A stretch of DNA of 64,000 nucleotides from Siphonodentalium dalli (GCA_032622095.1 CP136061.1:18106991-18170990); one strand, 5' to 3'; shown: positions 45,683-58,278, counted from the first letter of the stretch. The notes: generated from the sequence alone by a model not told the origin. Translations and numbers: made by a program.

Positions 45683-45891
45683 CCCACCCATGATATACAT
45701 ATATATTTATTTTTTGCTTTTATATATATATATTATTTTGGTATGAAATGACGAGAAAACTTTGGCCTTTTTTAAATTGTATTCAAACTTGTTAACCTCT
45801 CACACCCACCCTGTAGCCAAACTGTATGACAACAAATAATTCTATCGCGTATTTTATTTTATACATGTATAGTCATGAAACGGTGATAAAT

Positions 45892-46117
45892 TAACTTTTT
45901 CTGAGAAACACTTGTCTTGTTTTAATCAGGGTTGCGGTTGGGGGAGATGCCCAGGCCTGGATATTTTCCCCAACAGCAGCCTACATATGAAAATGCAACG
46001 CCAACAAATGCCAACAAATTTAACTTTTTCTGAGAAACAGTTGTTTGAGTCAGGGTTTGGGGTGGGAGATGCCCATGCCTTGATATCTTCCCACTCCCCA
46101 CCAAGCAGTCTACATAT
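45892..46117. repeat. Two-copy tandem repeat of about 128 bp
   Basis: TTTTTCTGAGAAACA, TCAGGGTT, GGGAGATGCCCA-GCCT, GATAT-TTCCC and CTACATATGA occur in the same order in two adjacent units, the second shorter. Noncoding. Confidence 0.75.
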
Positions 46118-46562
46118 GACACATATCTTACGTTGCTACGTTACATATATTTGTTTATTCACTGGAATCTTATCTAAATTCAAATTTAAATATATATAAT
46201 TTTATCTGAAAAATATAGTGAAATAGTTCAATTATTTAACATCCATTATTGATGAAGTTCTGCCACATTGAGGAGTGTCGGTCGGTAGACGGATGTCATT
46301 GGTCACCATGGTCACGGCACTGCAAACAATACTGAATATCATCATATATTATCATGTACATTATTGTATTATGAAATAAAGTATTATCCTATCCTATTCT
46401 ACCCCGATTAATGTACTAACAAAAAGGATATTCAGCAATTGGAAACGTTCTACATAGAGACTGCCAAACGCCTATATTTTCCAAGGAGAACAACTAATTG
46501 TGCAGCTCTGCGTCTTATACCGATATAAGGAGAATGGTATGAAAAGATCGACCCTATTAGTT
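46118..46562. other. No gene seen; LINE-like 3' tail possible near 46.26-46.40 kb
   Basis: GAAATAAAGTATTATCCTATCCTA at about 46374-46397 looks like a retroposon or gene 3' end, without other support. Confidence 0.35.
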
Positions 46563-49500
46563 CAGGAGATATTGGTCGACCTCTGCACCCCCCCCCCCCC
46601 CCACAGGACTCAACTTCACCCCACTAATTATCTTTCTTAATGTCTCCTCTAATTTTGTTCGGTGGCCGCAGAGACTCCAGACAAGATGGCGTCCATCATG
46701 GAGGCCATTTTTTTTTATGCACCAGGTATCTTTGATCGCCGTTATAGTAAAGATGATATCGATTCGTTATACTAATATACAACCCTTACAAATTAGCCAA
46801 AAATCCGGCACCAGAATCCAATATGGCGGTCAAGATGGCCGCCGAAATGTGAAAATATGCTATATTTCCGACATGTCACCACCTTTCGTTTGTCTCTGTG
46901 GGAAAATATTGGCATCTTGGCGTGGTGTTATACATTTATCGTATAGAAGAGTCATTGGCGAATACAAGAGGACCATAATATACATTCATTGTGGGATATT
47001 TTTGTCCGATATCACGTTTTCCCAAATGTAATCTTTCGAATCAATGAATGTTATTGCTATCATAACAACACCCATGCATATATATGTGCAGGAGATACTC
47101 GAGCTAGTTTTCCTCTTATACCTGAGTTGAGGAATATTCACCCAAATCCAAGATGGCGGCCAAAATGGCCACCAGAAATACGAAAATCGCTGATGTTAAC
47201 ATAAGTGAGCATTATTGTCATGACCACTCCACACCTGCTTACTATTGTTTAGTTGGGAACACTTAGGCGAAGAACTGACCTTGTACCATATCCAAATAAA
47301 AGTCCCCCAAATCCAAAATAGCGCCCACAGTGGCGGACAGATTTTGAAAAATCACCGATATTCCCTCATATTCACCTCATTGGGCATTATTGTCGAGACA
47401 ACTCTACCCATGCTTACAGTTGAGTTGGAAATACTGAGGTGAAGTAATTACCTTACATCTCATGCAAGAAATGGTTTTCCAAATCGAAGATGGCGACCGA
47501 AATTTGAAAACACGCCTACATTCCTTTACTTTCTTATGATGGGCGTTATTGATTCGCGATTTCTACCCACCATTACATGTTGATATGGAACATTGACACG
47601 AAGTATTCATTTGAGTTTGGAAAACTCTCTTATTCAAGATGGCGGCCAAATTGGCGGCCAGAAATTGAAAAGAAGTCGATATTTTTTATCACATACTAAT
47701 TTCAACTTTTTGTCATAATAACGATATGTATGGACGAAACGGTACATAATATAAGCCATCTATTAGTTCCAACATAAGTCGTAGCCTTTTGGAAGGATGA
47801 ACCCACAATTAATAATCGCGATGTGGCATTTCGAAATCCATTATCCACTAAGCGACCATACTGGCCGTAACCGTATATAGGTGCGCCGAATAGTCATATT
47901 ATGACTTCAAGAATCAAAACAACAGTACCTCAGCTTACTCTGATTTGCCACATTCAGCATTGTCTGGACCAGTTTCCGTCTCTTCGTCAGATTAATCTAT
48001 CTCGCTAACACCAACACAGTTGTCTACACTTCTTTGCAGAAGGGTCCCACTAATCGGAATGTTTCAAACAATATATATGCCGGTGTCCAGCTCACGTGTT
48101 TGTCTCGAAAGATGGGAATTCTTATCCTTAGTGTTGGCGAGCTTCATCGTGGTATAGCTTATGGTATAATCCAGATGCTACATATGCTACGTATACTAGC
48201 TTTCAGAAGGACCTCGCTATCTGCGTATGTTCAGATTTGGTGACCTAATGGGGATAACAACATGTACACCTGGTGATCTTCCCAAACCGCCACTTCTCAA
48301 TATATGGTTCATCAATTCACATAATCATCTAATGCGCTGACGTACCAGGACAACTTCTGTATATGGCTTCGAATGTTTAAAGCCTGACATTTGACGCATG
48401 TCTCTCTGCTAAGGCGTAGAAGACCATAATGCATAATATACCCACACTTCTTGACCATGATCCTAAGAACAATCTTGTTGGCGTCCAGCAATCGTCTCAC
48501 CGAACAGATCCAAGCAGATAATAACAATACAAACGGTGCTAGTTTGTGGGCATGTGTCATGATAGTGGAAATGAAATTGGACCATGATTGCACTGCCCCT
48601 TCTTTTGGGTATGTTTTAGATTCAGACAGGATCTCATCCTTGTATGCTAAGATTGTATGTTCCATCCGTTTGGAAGCCGTTCGCTAAGATTGTGAGTTGC
48701 ATGACCAACCATCTATTGAGAAGTGACTAGCTAACTGGTTCGCCAGGTGCACGTGTCGTTATCCCCATGGGGTATGAGACACATACATAGAGATGACATT
48801 CTGTAAGCTTGTATACTAATCGACCATATGACTATCTAGTTTAAGATGACGCACAAATCCCATATTTAGCAAATATTTAAAATCTTAAGTTAGACACCGG
48901 AAAATGAATTGTTTGAAACATTATGATTAGAGGGACCCTTCTCCCAGTAAATGTTGAATACTTTGTCGGTGTAATCGACCAAGATTTATCAGACAAAGAA
49001 ATGGAAGCTGGTCCAGACAATTATGGACGTGACGTGGCAAATCAGAATATGTTATCAGGTAATTGTTCTAATATGACTATTCGGCTACGGTTATGGCCAT
49101 TATCGGCGCTAAGTGGAGAATGGATTTCGAAATGCCACATCGCGATATTAATTGTTGGTTTTCGGCTTTTCAGAAGGATACGAGCTATGTTATGTGTTTT
49201 GATAAGTTTCAAGTTGAACTATAAGATGGTTTATGTACAGTTTCGCCCACACATACCGATATTATGACAAAACGTTGAAATTAGTATGTGAAAATATCGA
49301 TTTCTTTTCAATTTTTGCCAGCCAATTTAGCCGCCATCTTGACGGTGAGTATCAATTGCCAAATGCAAATGAATAATTCATATCAATATTCCATATCAAC
49401 ATGTAATGGTTGGTAGAAATCGCGAAACAATAACGCCCATCGTAATAAAGTAATGGAATGTAGGCGTGTTTTCAAATTTCGGTCGCCATTTCTTGCATGA

Positions 49501-50201
49501 GATATAAGGTAATTACTTCACCTCAGTATTTCCAACTCAACTGTAAGCATGGGTAGAGTTGTCTCGACAATAATGCCCAATGAGGTGAATATGAGGGAAT
49601 TTCGGTGATTTTTCAAAATATGTCCACCATTGTGGGCGCCATTTTGGATTTGGGGGACTTTTATTTGGATATGGTACAAGGACAGTTATTCGCCTAAGTG
49701 TTCCCAACTTTGGAAAACGTGATATCGGACAAATATATCCCACAATGAATGTAACTTATGGTCCTCCTGTGTTCGTCAATGACTCTGCTATACGATAAAT
49801 GTATAACATCACGCCAGGGTGCCAATAATTTCCCACAGAGACAAACGAAAGGTGGTGAAATGTCAGAAATATAGCATATCTTCACATTTCGGCGGCATCT
49901 TGGTCGCCATATTGGATTCTGGTGTCGGTTTTTGGCCAAGTTGTAAGGGTTGTATATTAGTATAACGAATCGGCGGAAACAAGACCGCATGTGATAACAT
50001 CTTTACTATAACGGCGATCAAAGAGACCTGGTGCATATAAAAAAAATGGCCGCCATGATGGACGCCATCTTGTCTGGAGTCTCTGCGGCCACTTTTTTTT
50101 TCTTGTTAACAACCGAAAAAAATTAGAGAAGACATTAAGAAAGAAAATTAGTGAGGTGAAGTTGAGTCCTGGTGGGTGCAGAGGTCGACCAATATCTCCT
50201 G
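46563..50201. mobile_element. 3.6 kb foldback-like element with subrepeated arms (FB2)
   Basis: The ends are inverted: CAGGAGATATTGGTCGACCT from 46563 pairs with the sequence ending at 50201. The pairing continues, with gaps, through the arms to about 48325 and 48695, leaving about 370 bp in the middle. The arms carry five diverged subunits with AAGATGGCGGCCAAAATGGC (near 46830, 47145, 47305, 47480 and 47640 on the left, inverted on the right). There is no transposase-like ORF. The arms are clearly diverged from each other, so it is older than FB1. No target duplication was seen. Confidence 0.7.
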
Positions 50202-50249
50202 GACTATATTGTAATTAAATCTTCAAGATACCACATATACACCAAATAT

Positions 50250-50640
50250 GGGAAGCACAAGATACTACATACACCAAATATCGGAAGCATGCGGATCCGA
50301 GCCATTTGCCCACGACAATGGCAGCTCATAAATGAAAATGTCAACAGGCACATATTGTTCACAAAGACATAAATCAAAATTTGAATCTGCTACTACGGAC
50401 ATTTGTCAACGCTGCAACAAAGAGCCAGGGGACATGCTTCACTTCATTCTAAACTGTGAAAGTCCCCATGTTGTAAGAAGCCGCTTCATAACAGCCATAA
50501 AAGAAAGTTTGAACCAAGCTGGACTGAACACTAAAATACAAAACCAATACCCTTTGAAACTGATACTTGACTGTTCAGCATTCGATATTCCAAAGGACTG
50601 CATGCTGAAAATTTAATCCATCACCAGAGGCGTGTGCTAC
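50250..50640 (+). pseudogene. Non-LTR retrotransposon ORF2 C-terminal fragment
   Basis: The frame 50332-50616 contains ICQRCNKEPGDMLHFILNC followed by a VVRSRF segment. This is the C-x2-C-x7-H-x4-C knuckle found near the C-terminus of many LINE ORF2 proteins. Just upstream another frame reads RQWQLINENVNRHI, so a frameshift near 50375 breaks it. RT and endonuclease parts are absent. Confidence 0.6.
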
Positions 50641-50692
50641 CAATTACACATCATGAAAACCAGTCTAAAAGCTCTGCCAGTGGACCCCGGTA

Positions 50693-51351
50693 TATGGGCA
50701 ACCAAATTAACATAAAATCAAATATTTGAAAATATCTATAAATTTTTCAGATATCTTCAACTATTTGAAGATATCCAGCTGAGATATCTGCAAAATTGTA
50801 ACATATCCTCAAATATTAGATATATCTGCAAACATTTTAACATATCCTCGAATAAATGATTATCGGCAAATGACTGATTTGGAGATATCTCTAAATTGGT
50901 ACATATCCGCAAATAAATCTTTGAACTGAATATATCTCTAAATAAATTGAAGATATGTCTAATTCTTTTACAGATATGTGCTATTTGATGATCTTTTCAT
51001 ATCTTCAAATAATTTAGAGATATCTGCAAATGAATTGAAGATATCTTCAAATCATTTGCAGATATCTTCAAATATTTTTTAGATATCTTCAAATATATAG
51101 AGATATCTTCAAATATTTAGAGATATATTCAAATATGCACCTTTCCTCAAATATGGTCTGTATGTGAAGGTATTTGATTTGAAGATATCTGCAAATCGAT
51201 TTGGATATATCTTTATAATGAATTGAAGATATCTCTAAATATTTGAAAATATCTTCAAATGTTTGCAGATATCTCTAAATATTTGAAGATATATACAAAT
51301 ATCTAGAAATATCTTCAAATATTTGAGTTTATGTTAATTTGGCTGCCCATA
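50693..51351. mobile_element. MITE filled with ~18 bp ATATCTTCAAATATTTGA repeats
   Basis: Terminal inverted repeats TATGGGCA(A/G)CCAAATT, continuing into AACATAAA, at 50693 and ending at 51351, flanked by a perfect 6 bp direct repeat CCGGTA (50687-50692, 51352-51357). The interior is almost wholly a degenerate array of GATATCTTCAAATATTTG-like, partly palindromic units. No ORF. Confidence 0.75.
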
Positions 51352-51357
51352 CCGGTA

Positions 51358-51689
51358 CACACAGAACGCCACAACTAAGTCTCGACACCTACCTATTTAG
51401 ACAATTTTATTTATAGCAGACTGCTGAATACATATATCCATATTAAATCTATGTGTCCAAGAAGACGTGCTTACGTCGGTCAATACGGACGGTTCTCGCG
51501 ATAAAGGAGGAATGTACAGAGAAGGTAACAGTAAACAATTAGTATGGCAGGCATATAATAACATTGAAACACCCTAAGACCCCTAACCAGAGATAAACGA
51601 ACACAGTCCATATCCGGTGGTCAGTGTTGCGCTCGAGAAAATAGTTTACACCATTCAAATGTGATATCAATATAATGTTTATACAGCCA
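51358..51689. other. No recognisable feature
   Basis: AT-rich single-copy-looking DNA between two mobile elements. No ORF or repeat recognised. Confidence 0.45.
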
Positions 51690-52880
51690 TAATACAAGAT
51701 ACAAGATACAATAATTTATTGCAAAACACTTCAATGGGCAGTTGCAAGATACTGATGAATATCATATACATAAATAAACAATACATAACAAAATGATTAT
51801 AACAAACACAGTTCTTATTAACATTCCCTCAACAATTTCTTCAAGTTTTATTATCTCCGCCGAATGAAGAATAGCCGGACTATGTTGCAAACCTTGTTAA
51901 TTAATTTAATATTATCATTTCTCATAATCAGAGCAAATTTATCTGCATCATTCAAATTATTGAATTCACTATCGTGTTTCTCAATTTCGCTGAATAAATT
52001 AGATCTTAAATCATCGTATGCGTTACATTCAATGATAAAATGCATTTCAGATTCGACACATTGTTTGCCACACATGGAACACAGCCGATTTTCTAATGGT
52101 ATTACTGGTTGTCTATACCTCCCTTTTTCTATTGCCAATATGTGGTTGCTCACGCGCAATCTAGAAAACATTTCGCGAGCAATTTGTGATCGTGTGTGAA
52201 TGACATATGGCTCAATTTTTTATTCATCTTTAAATATCCTATAGGTTCGTAGTTTATTTTTCCCTGTCGGTCTATCGTCATTAAATATATCATTGCGAAA
52301 CACTTCCATGTGTTCTGATTTCAATGTCTTAGTCAGCATCTGTTCACAGTTCACACTGCCCTGATAGTTGACCTTCGTTATTGATTACAATGTTATAACG
52401 CGACAATTGGGTGAGCCATGTTAAAGGTAATTTACAATTCAGAGAATCTTTGTAGCATGCGGATAAGATATTATGGTCATCTACTTTTGATAGTTTTAGC
52501 ATGTACCTGAAGAGTTGTAAAATGGCATCATTCGCGATAGGGAAACGGCCTAACTCTGCTCTATAAGCGTGATTTGAGGCCTTTCTATTCAAACATAGAG
52601 CCCGTTTACAAAACTTTAGATGTGTTTGTTCACATGGTATGGTATATTTGAACGGCAAATTAAGGTCAGTGGACCATATCTAACATCCATACAATAAAAT
52701 AGGCTTAATTAGTTTATCAAATAATTTGCATTTAATGGCGATAGGTAACACCGGTGTTGTTTTTGTTAAATTTGTTAAAAAGAACATGGCTTTTTATGCT
52801 TTTGCGCTCAGATTATCCTGTATTTTTTTCATTTTTCCATTAGATGTGAAAATTAGTCCTAAATATTTATATTTTCACAT
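51690..52880 (-). pseudogene. Non-LTR retrotransposon (LINE) 3' fragment
   Basis: The minus strand reads RT thumb-like KYKYLGLIFTSNGKM (about 52875-52830), then LFDKLIKPILLYGC (about 52720-52680). A 104-codon block (52344-52658, EQTHLKFCKRALCL) and a block at 51851-52171 follow, with CSMCGKQCVESEMHFIIEC, the C-terminal zinc-knuckle. Stops and frame changes interrupt it. It ends in TTGTATCTTGTATCTTGTAT (about 51702-51721), a short tandem tail rather than poly(A), as in several LINE clades. The 5' part is truncated, the usual fate of LINE copies. Clade not assigned. Confidence 0.75.
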
Positions 52881-53824
52881 CTAATATGATGACGATGCTG
52901 GCCCAAAAATATTACCCTCACACATTACGATGTTTTACAAGTAGATTGGATTCTAAATTCAATGACCTCTAATGTTAATCTTCTAAGCACTGTGTGGTCC
53001 CGAAATTCATAACAACAGATTGGAAACTTTTGTTTATGGCAAAAATCCGCACCAAATATTAACTGCAGCTGCCCACATGGACTGAGGAAAAAGATGTTTG
53101 AGTTACTTTTTTTTATTTATTGTTATCTGTCCGTTTTGTTGCCTCCTCTCTAGGATCCCCCTGATGCCCCACGTGATAAACTTAAGACATTTTACAAATG
53201 CTCAAAAATACTCAATTAGATTTGTTCTTATATATAAAAGCATTGTCTTCTGAACCCTCGGCGGCCATTAAAATTCATTCAATCATGACCCATGAATAAA
53301 CTAGGTCTTATAGCAATGCTCCAAACCAAGTATTAATAAACATTCCCCCAGTTGGACTGAGCAAGAATTTAAAAGTATTTCTCATATTCAGTCATGAATC
53401 GTTTCAGCTTATAATAAGGCTATTAACATGATAACTAAAAATAACTTGATTTAAATAATTCACATCGTTGCAGGCGATAATTTTCTACAGTGGAAGGCCT
53501 GTACTATTAATTTAATTATCACAGCATTGGTAAATTATAAATCGAAAAAGGGCCATAACTCCATTAACAAGACTGTCAATGACTGTTGAGACGGTCACCT
53601 GACTGTCAAGACTGAGAAGACGGGGACTCTGAAGACTACAAGTCAGTACTTGCAACAATCACTTAAAACAAGTAATTCTAAAATTATAAACAGGGACATA
53701 GCTGAAGCAAGGAGATAAATAAAACAGAATAAAAAAAATAAATTAAAACAAAAATTATCATTTAAAAAAATATTATTTAAATTTTGTATTTTATTTTTTT
53801 CTATATTATCATTATGTGATCAAT
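52881..53824. other. No recognisable feature
   Basis: AT-rich DNA with no exon, RNA gene or repeat I recognise. Confidence 0.5.
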
Positions 53825-54135
53825 GGTCTTGAGAAGAAGTTGTTTTAAGAATTACTATCACAGGAAAGAGTTAAGTCTCTGTGTCCGCCCATATTTGATC
53901 TGGTGAACCCATTTGAATCTATGTCACACAAGGAACTCCATGCGAAAGATAAGCTATGTCAGTCTGAGAATCTTGAGAAGTCATTTTAAGAATTACTATG
54001 TCTAGAAAGAGTTATGTTACTGTCTTCGCCCATATTTGACCTGATGACCCTATTTGAAAAAAACTGAATTTCATTCACCTAGGTACTATCACCACCAAAT
54101 ATGACCTCATTCGGTCTTGCAATTCTGGAGACGTT

Positions 54136-54302
54136 TTAACCCTTTCATGATGAGAGCCGCCTTGGTGCAGCATTAAATATCATGTGCCAGTGCATTCTCT
54201 CATATATGAGTCTATCATAGGGAGACTCACATACATAAGAGAATCCATCGGCACAGGGTTTTCACAAAAAAACTCAGGAAGCTTTAGTGATGGAAGGATT
54301 AA
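54136..54302. mobile_element. piggyBac-like MITE B2 with hairpin module
   Basis: Bounded by TTAA (54136-54139 and 54299-54302). Ends TTAACCCTTTCATGA and TGATGGAAGGATTAA are imperfect inverted repeats. The hairpin at 54187-54251 is a diverged copy of the shared module. It abuts the next MITE, sharing the TTAA at 54299. Confidence 0.75.
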
Positions 54303-54638
54303 CCCTTTACCCAACAGAACGGCCCTGTGCCAATGCATTCTCTTATTAAAAATTATAAAATTGTTAAAGAATGTAAGAAAAAATGGTAAAAAGTGTTAAA
54401 AAAATATCTTTTTTAGGCAAATGCATTCTCTTATATATGCGAGGCGACCTATGGTCGACTCGCATATATAAGAGAATGCATTGGCACAGGGCATAACTGT
54501 AACCATCACAATGTGGTCAATGAGCCGGTTCCAATGATATCCATATTTGTATGGTTTTATTGAGACAGACCCAAGATAATTTAGGCTGTTGCAGCTTTAT
54601 TTGGCCGTTTTTGGCCGGTTTGTTGGGTAAAGGGTTAA
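54299..54638. mobile_element. piggyBac-like MITE B1, copy 1
   Basis: Flanked by TTAA (54299-54302, 54635-54638), with terminal inverted repeats CCCTTTACCCAACA / TGTTGGGTAAAGGG. Inside are one complete hairpin module (54418-54484) and a truncated arm (54330-54347). TTAA duplication with CCC...GGG ends is the piggyBac hallmark. No transposase. Confidence 0.85.
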
Positions 54639-55830
54639 GAATTACCGCTGACCATGGAGGGACACAGTTTTTCCCTGGCACTGGTCCTATTTGATCTGAC
54701 CAAGTGACCCCATTTCAACAAATCTGAATCAGTCACCAAGGAACATCAATACCAAATATAAGCTAAATAGATCTGATGGTTCTTTAGGAGAATTTAAAAC
54801 ATATGGAGGGAAGGGTTATGTGGCCCTGGCGTTGCACCTATTTGACCTGGTGACCTCTTTTGGAAAAATCTGAATGTGAATCACCTAGGAAACATCCACA
54901 ACAAATATGAACCCATTCGGTTTTATGGATCTGGGGAAGGAAACAATTGTTGACAAATGGACAGACAGAAGGATGCACACACAGATGGCCTGAAATATTT
55001 AATCAATTATACCCCCATATTCCATTGCGATATCAGATAACAAGTTCAGCTGGTTAACAGAATATTGGAAGAGCACATTGTAATTGATTTTAATGACCTT
55101 AATAACAATACACACACATACCCTAATGCTATGTGGTGGTTGTTTATCCCAAATGTGTCAGATAAGATCTCAAATATCAATTGATGACATGAGTATAATT
55201 AACTCTCGTTGGCTGGTGGAATTTGGATGGTGCTGGGGGGCTGTTTATTAGGAGGCAGGGGTGGGTGTCTGGTGGTTTTATGTTTTTTTTAACTGGTGAC
55301 CTCATTTGAACAAATCTGAATGTGAGTCACCAAGGGAACAACTGGACCAAATATGAACCCTTTGGTCTTATGGTTCTATAGAAGAAGTCGTTTTAAGAAT
55401 TACTATGGTGGGAAAGAGTTATGGTCCTGGCTTGGCAACTATTTGTCACCTAGGGAACATCCACACCAAATATGAACCCATTCGGTCTTATGGCTCTGGA
55501 GATGTTATTTTAAGAAATACTAGGGAGGGAAAAAGTTATGGCCCTGGATTCACAACCTGGTGACCTTATCTGAACAAATCTGAATTGTGAGTCACCTTGG
55601 GAACATCCACATCAAATATGAATCCATTCGGTCTCATGGTTCTGGAGAAGTTGTTTTAAGAATTACTATGGAGGGAAAGTGTTATGACCCTGGCTTTGCA
55701 ACTATTTGATCGTGGTGACCTCATTTTAACAAATCTGAATGTGAGTCACCCAGGGAACATTCACACCAAATATGAACCCATTCAGACTAATTGTTCTGGA
55801 GAAGACGATTGTTGATGGATGGACGGTCGA

Positions 55831-56290
55831 ATGGATGGATGAGGAGTAATGACTATAGCTCCACCGGCATCTCAGATGAGCTAAAAAATTGAATCAAACC
55901 CATAATCAAACACACTCTTTGTGTTGGGCTGAGAAACTCGCATTCCAGATTTGGTTCTGATTGGATAGAAAATGTTTGAGTTATCACACCATGCTTGTGT
56001 AAAGTGTCTACGATGGACGAACGAAGAGTGGTCAATCAGGATGTCGACAATATGTGAACCATACTATGGTATGTGTACACATTAAAGTGCAAATGTCATC
56101 AGACACTCAATTGAATATACATACTTCTGATGGTGATCAACTAAATCCAGTTTCATGATTGGTCAACTGCCAATTTGGTCATGCATTTCATATCCCAATA
56201 AAACATATCATGAACCGATGTCACATCTTCTTAACCCAGATGACTAAAATCGGTAGATAGAATAAATTGGTGTTTATGAGTGTGCGGCCA
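55831..56290. other. No recognisable feature
   Basis: AT-rich; no exon or repeat recognised. A short minus frame at 55853-56035 has no support. Confidence 0.45.
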
Positions 56291-56483
56291 TAGACTAATC
56301 AATCGATAATCACAGGTAAAATATTGGGCTATCTTACATACTGTGTGGTATAATATCCAATCAATCGATAATCACAGTTATAATATTGGGCTATCTTACA
56401 TACTGTGTGGTATAATATCCAATCGATCGATAATCACAGGTATAATATTGGGCTAATTTACATACTGTGTGGTTTAATATCCA
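56291..56483. repeat. ~62 bp tandem repeat, three copies
   Basis: AATCGATCGATAATCACAGG, TATAATATTGGGCTATCTTA and CATACTGTGTGGTATAATAT repeat three times with few changes. Confidence 0.9.
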
Positions 56484-56699
56484 AACTACAAAACATTTTT
56501 CGGCTGAGTAGTTTGAAGGTGATTTATTTAGGTGTATGTCTCTGTGACCGTTGGAGCATTTTGTATGAACTGCAATAAAACTCACTCCAAACTACATTCA
56601 CTTCTGTATTGAGATCTGATAAACTAATAACGCATGGCTGAGACATACATGTATGCCTGGATGGACGGACGGACAAAATCAATCCAGCAAATTTAGTTT

Positions 56700-57055
56700 A
56701 TTAACCCATTCTATACTAAATACTCATTGACGAGTAGTTATCCCTTAGGAAACGTTCAGATAGTAAGTTAATAAGTTTAACCATTTCTATACTAAATACT
56801 CATTGACGAGTAGTTATCCCTTAGGAAACTTTCAGATAATAAGTTCAACAAACTACTGTATGTCATTTGCTGAACTTATTATGTGAACATCTCCCCATCA
56901 AAGAACAGGACTCCTTTGCACTTTTATTAGCTTTTCGTCTGTCGTCTGCTTTTATTACATCAGCATCCCTCCAATTAATAATAGACCATTCCAATGCATA
57001 ATTTTTATAACTGAATGGGAGAATCCATTTTGTATAGAAAGCATTAAAGGGGATA
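56700..57055. mobile_element. MITE family D with duplicated left end
   Basis: TTAACCCATTCTATACTAAA at 56701 and TTTAACCATTTCTATACTAA at 56778 head two nearly identical 77 bp blocks (with CTCATTGACGAGTAGTTATC). The element ends near 57045 with AGAATCCATTTTGTATAGAA. Likely a tandem or nested insertion of the same family. Confidence 0.65.
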
Positions 57056-57439
57056 GAATATCTTGATGAAAAGATCAGATTATTTTGTAATTTTTATTGT
57101 AAATATAGTTTTTCGCGCACACCTCCATCCATGAAAAGGTGGCGTTCATCAGACAATGTTATCTACATCAAGTTATGATACACGTAAAACATATACAGCA
57201 TGAGTGTGCATAAGAAATATGTGGAAACAATGATAAGAAATTATATATAGAAATATATAGAAGTATATACTCTCTATGCAGCTGTCATCAATCAATGATT
57301 GGCCTAAAAATTCAAAAATAAAACCTTGCATATCAATGCGGCACTTTGCATCACTTGATAATCACAAATGAAAAATAATTCCAAGAAATATGCGATGTAA
57401 GATCACAAAATAAGGGATAACTTGTAACTTTGCTGTTAA

Positions 57440-58278
57440 AGACATATTATGGACTTGTTCGGGTGCGTGAAAGGTACTCAACCCGATAAAACTCCTCTCA
57501 ATTACTATTTCAATGGCTTCGGGGGTCAAAAATATTTGATTCGAGTCGAGGAAGTCACCCATCAAAGCTCAGATTTGTTAGATATCGATTTTAAAAATCT
57601 ATTATTTTTCATTATCGGGAATACTATCTGGCCCAGAACTCAGTCAAAATTGCCACTTGATTTTAGAGTTATCCATCCTTGTCTGTTTGAATAGATTTGG
57701 AGAACACATCCAGAGCAGATTACGGCAGTTAGCAGTACTCATCTCGAGTTTATAACAAATTTCAAAAATCAATATCTAATAACTCTGAGCTTTGTTTGAT
57801 GGGTTCCTCGACTCGAATCAAATATTTTTTACCCCCAAAGCCAAAGAAATAGTAATATAGGACCCTCCGATCGGATTGTTGTTGTTGGAATCTGTTGAGA
57901 TGGGGACCCTCTTTACGGGTTGAGTACCTTTAAACTGTTAAGTTAGTATTCATATAGTATGCCAACTGGAAGAATGTAGCATTGAACTACATCGGCGAAA
58001 ATCTCAAGCAAATCGACCGTACCACTCCATAGAAAACATCATCTGAACTACGCTCAATTGTAAATATTTACTTCTCGATTCGGGACGCAACTATCGGCGA
58101 TAAAGTAACGAAAACGATATCGCCATCGAGAGTCACTGAATTTAATTAATATATAATAATGGCGGTGTGTGCTGTCAGTTTGGATTTAAAATTTCTAAAA
58201 ATAACTACTTTGAGCAAGATTATCCTCCAGTTCTCTTCGCTGACCCTACCGGAGTGTTTCACATAACTTTAAAGGTAA
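57440..58278 (+). repeat. Dispersed repeat family A, copy 4, with nested hairpin element
   Basis: Same orientation and order as 43958-44338, interrupted at 57473-57928. The family-A part resumes with TATGCCAACTGGAAGAATGT and runs to GGAGTGTTTCACATAACTTT. Confidence 0.8.
57473..57928. mobile_element. Hairpin MITE with GGTACTCAACCCG ends
   Basis: The inverted ends GGTACTCAACCCG (57473) and CGGGTTGAGTACC (to 57928) continue into long imperfect arms. For example TTTGATTCGAGTCGAGGAA and CATCAAAGCTCAGA on the left pair with copies near 57790-57830. Inserted in family A. No target duplication is clear. Confidence 0.75.

Larger units (their letters stand above)
53825..55830. repeat. Tandem array of ~145 bp units (J), interrupted by MITEs
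   Basis: Units share GAGAAGTTGTTTTAAGAATT, ACTATGGAGGGAAAGAGTTA, TTTGACCTGGTGACCTCATT, AACAAATCTGAATGTGAGTC, AACATCCACACCAAATATGA and CATTCGGTCTTATGGTTCTG. Eight to nine diverged copies. Two MITEs (54136-54638) are inserted in one unit at a TTAA. Confidence 0.8.
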
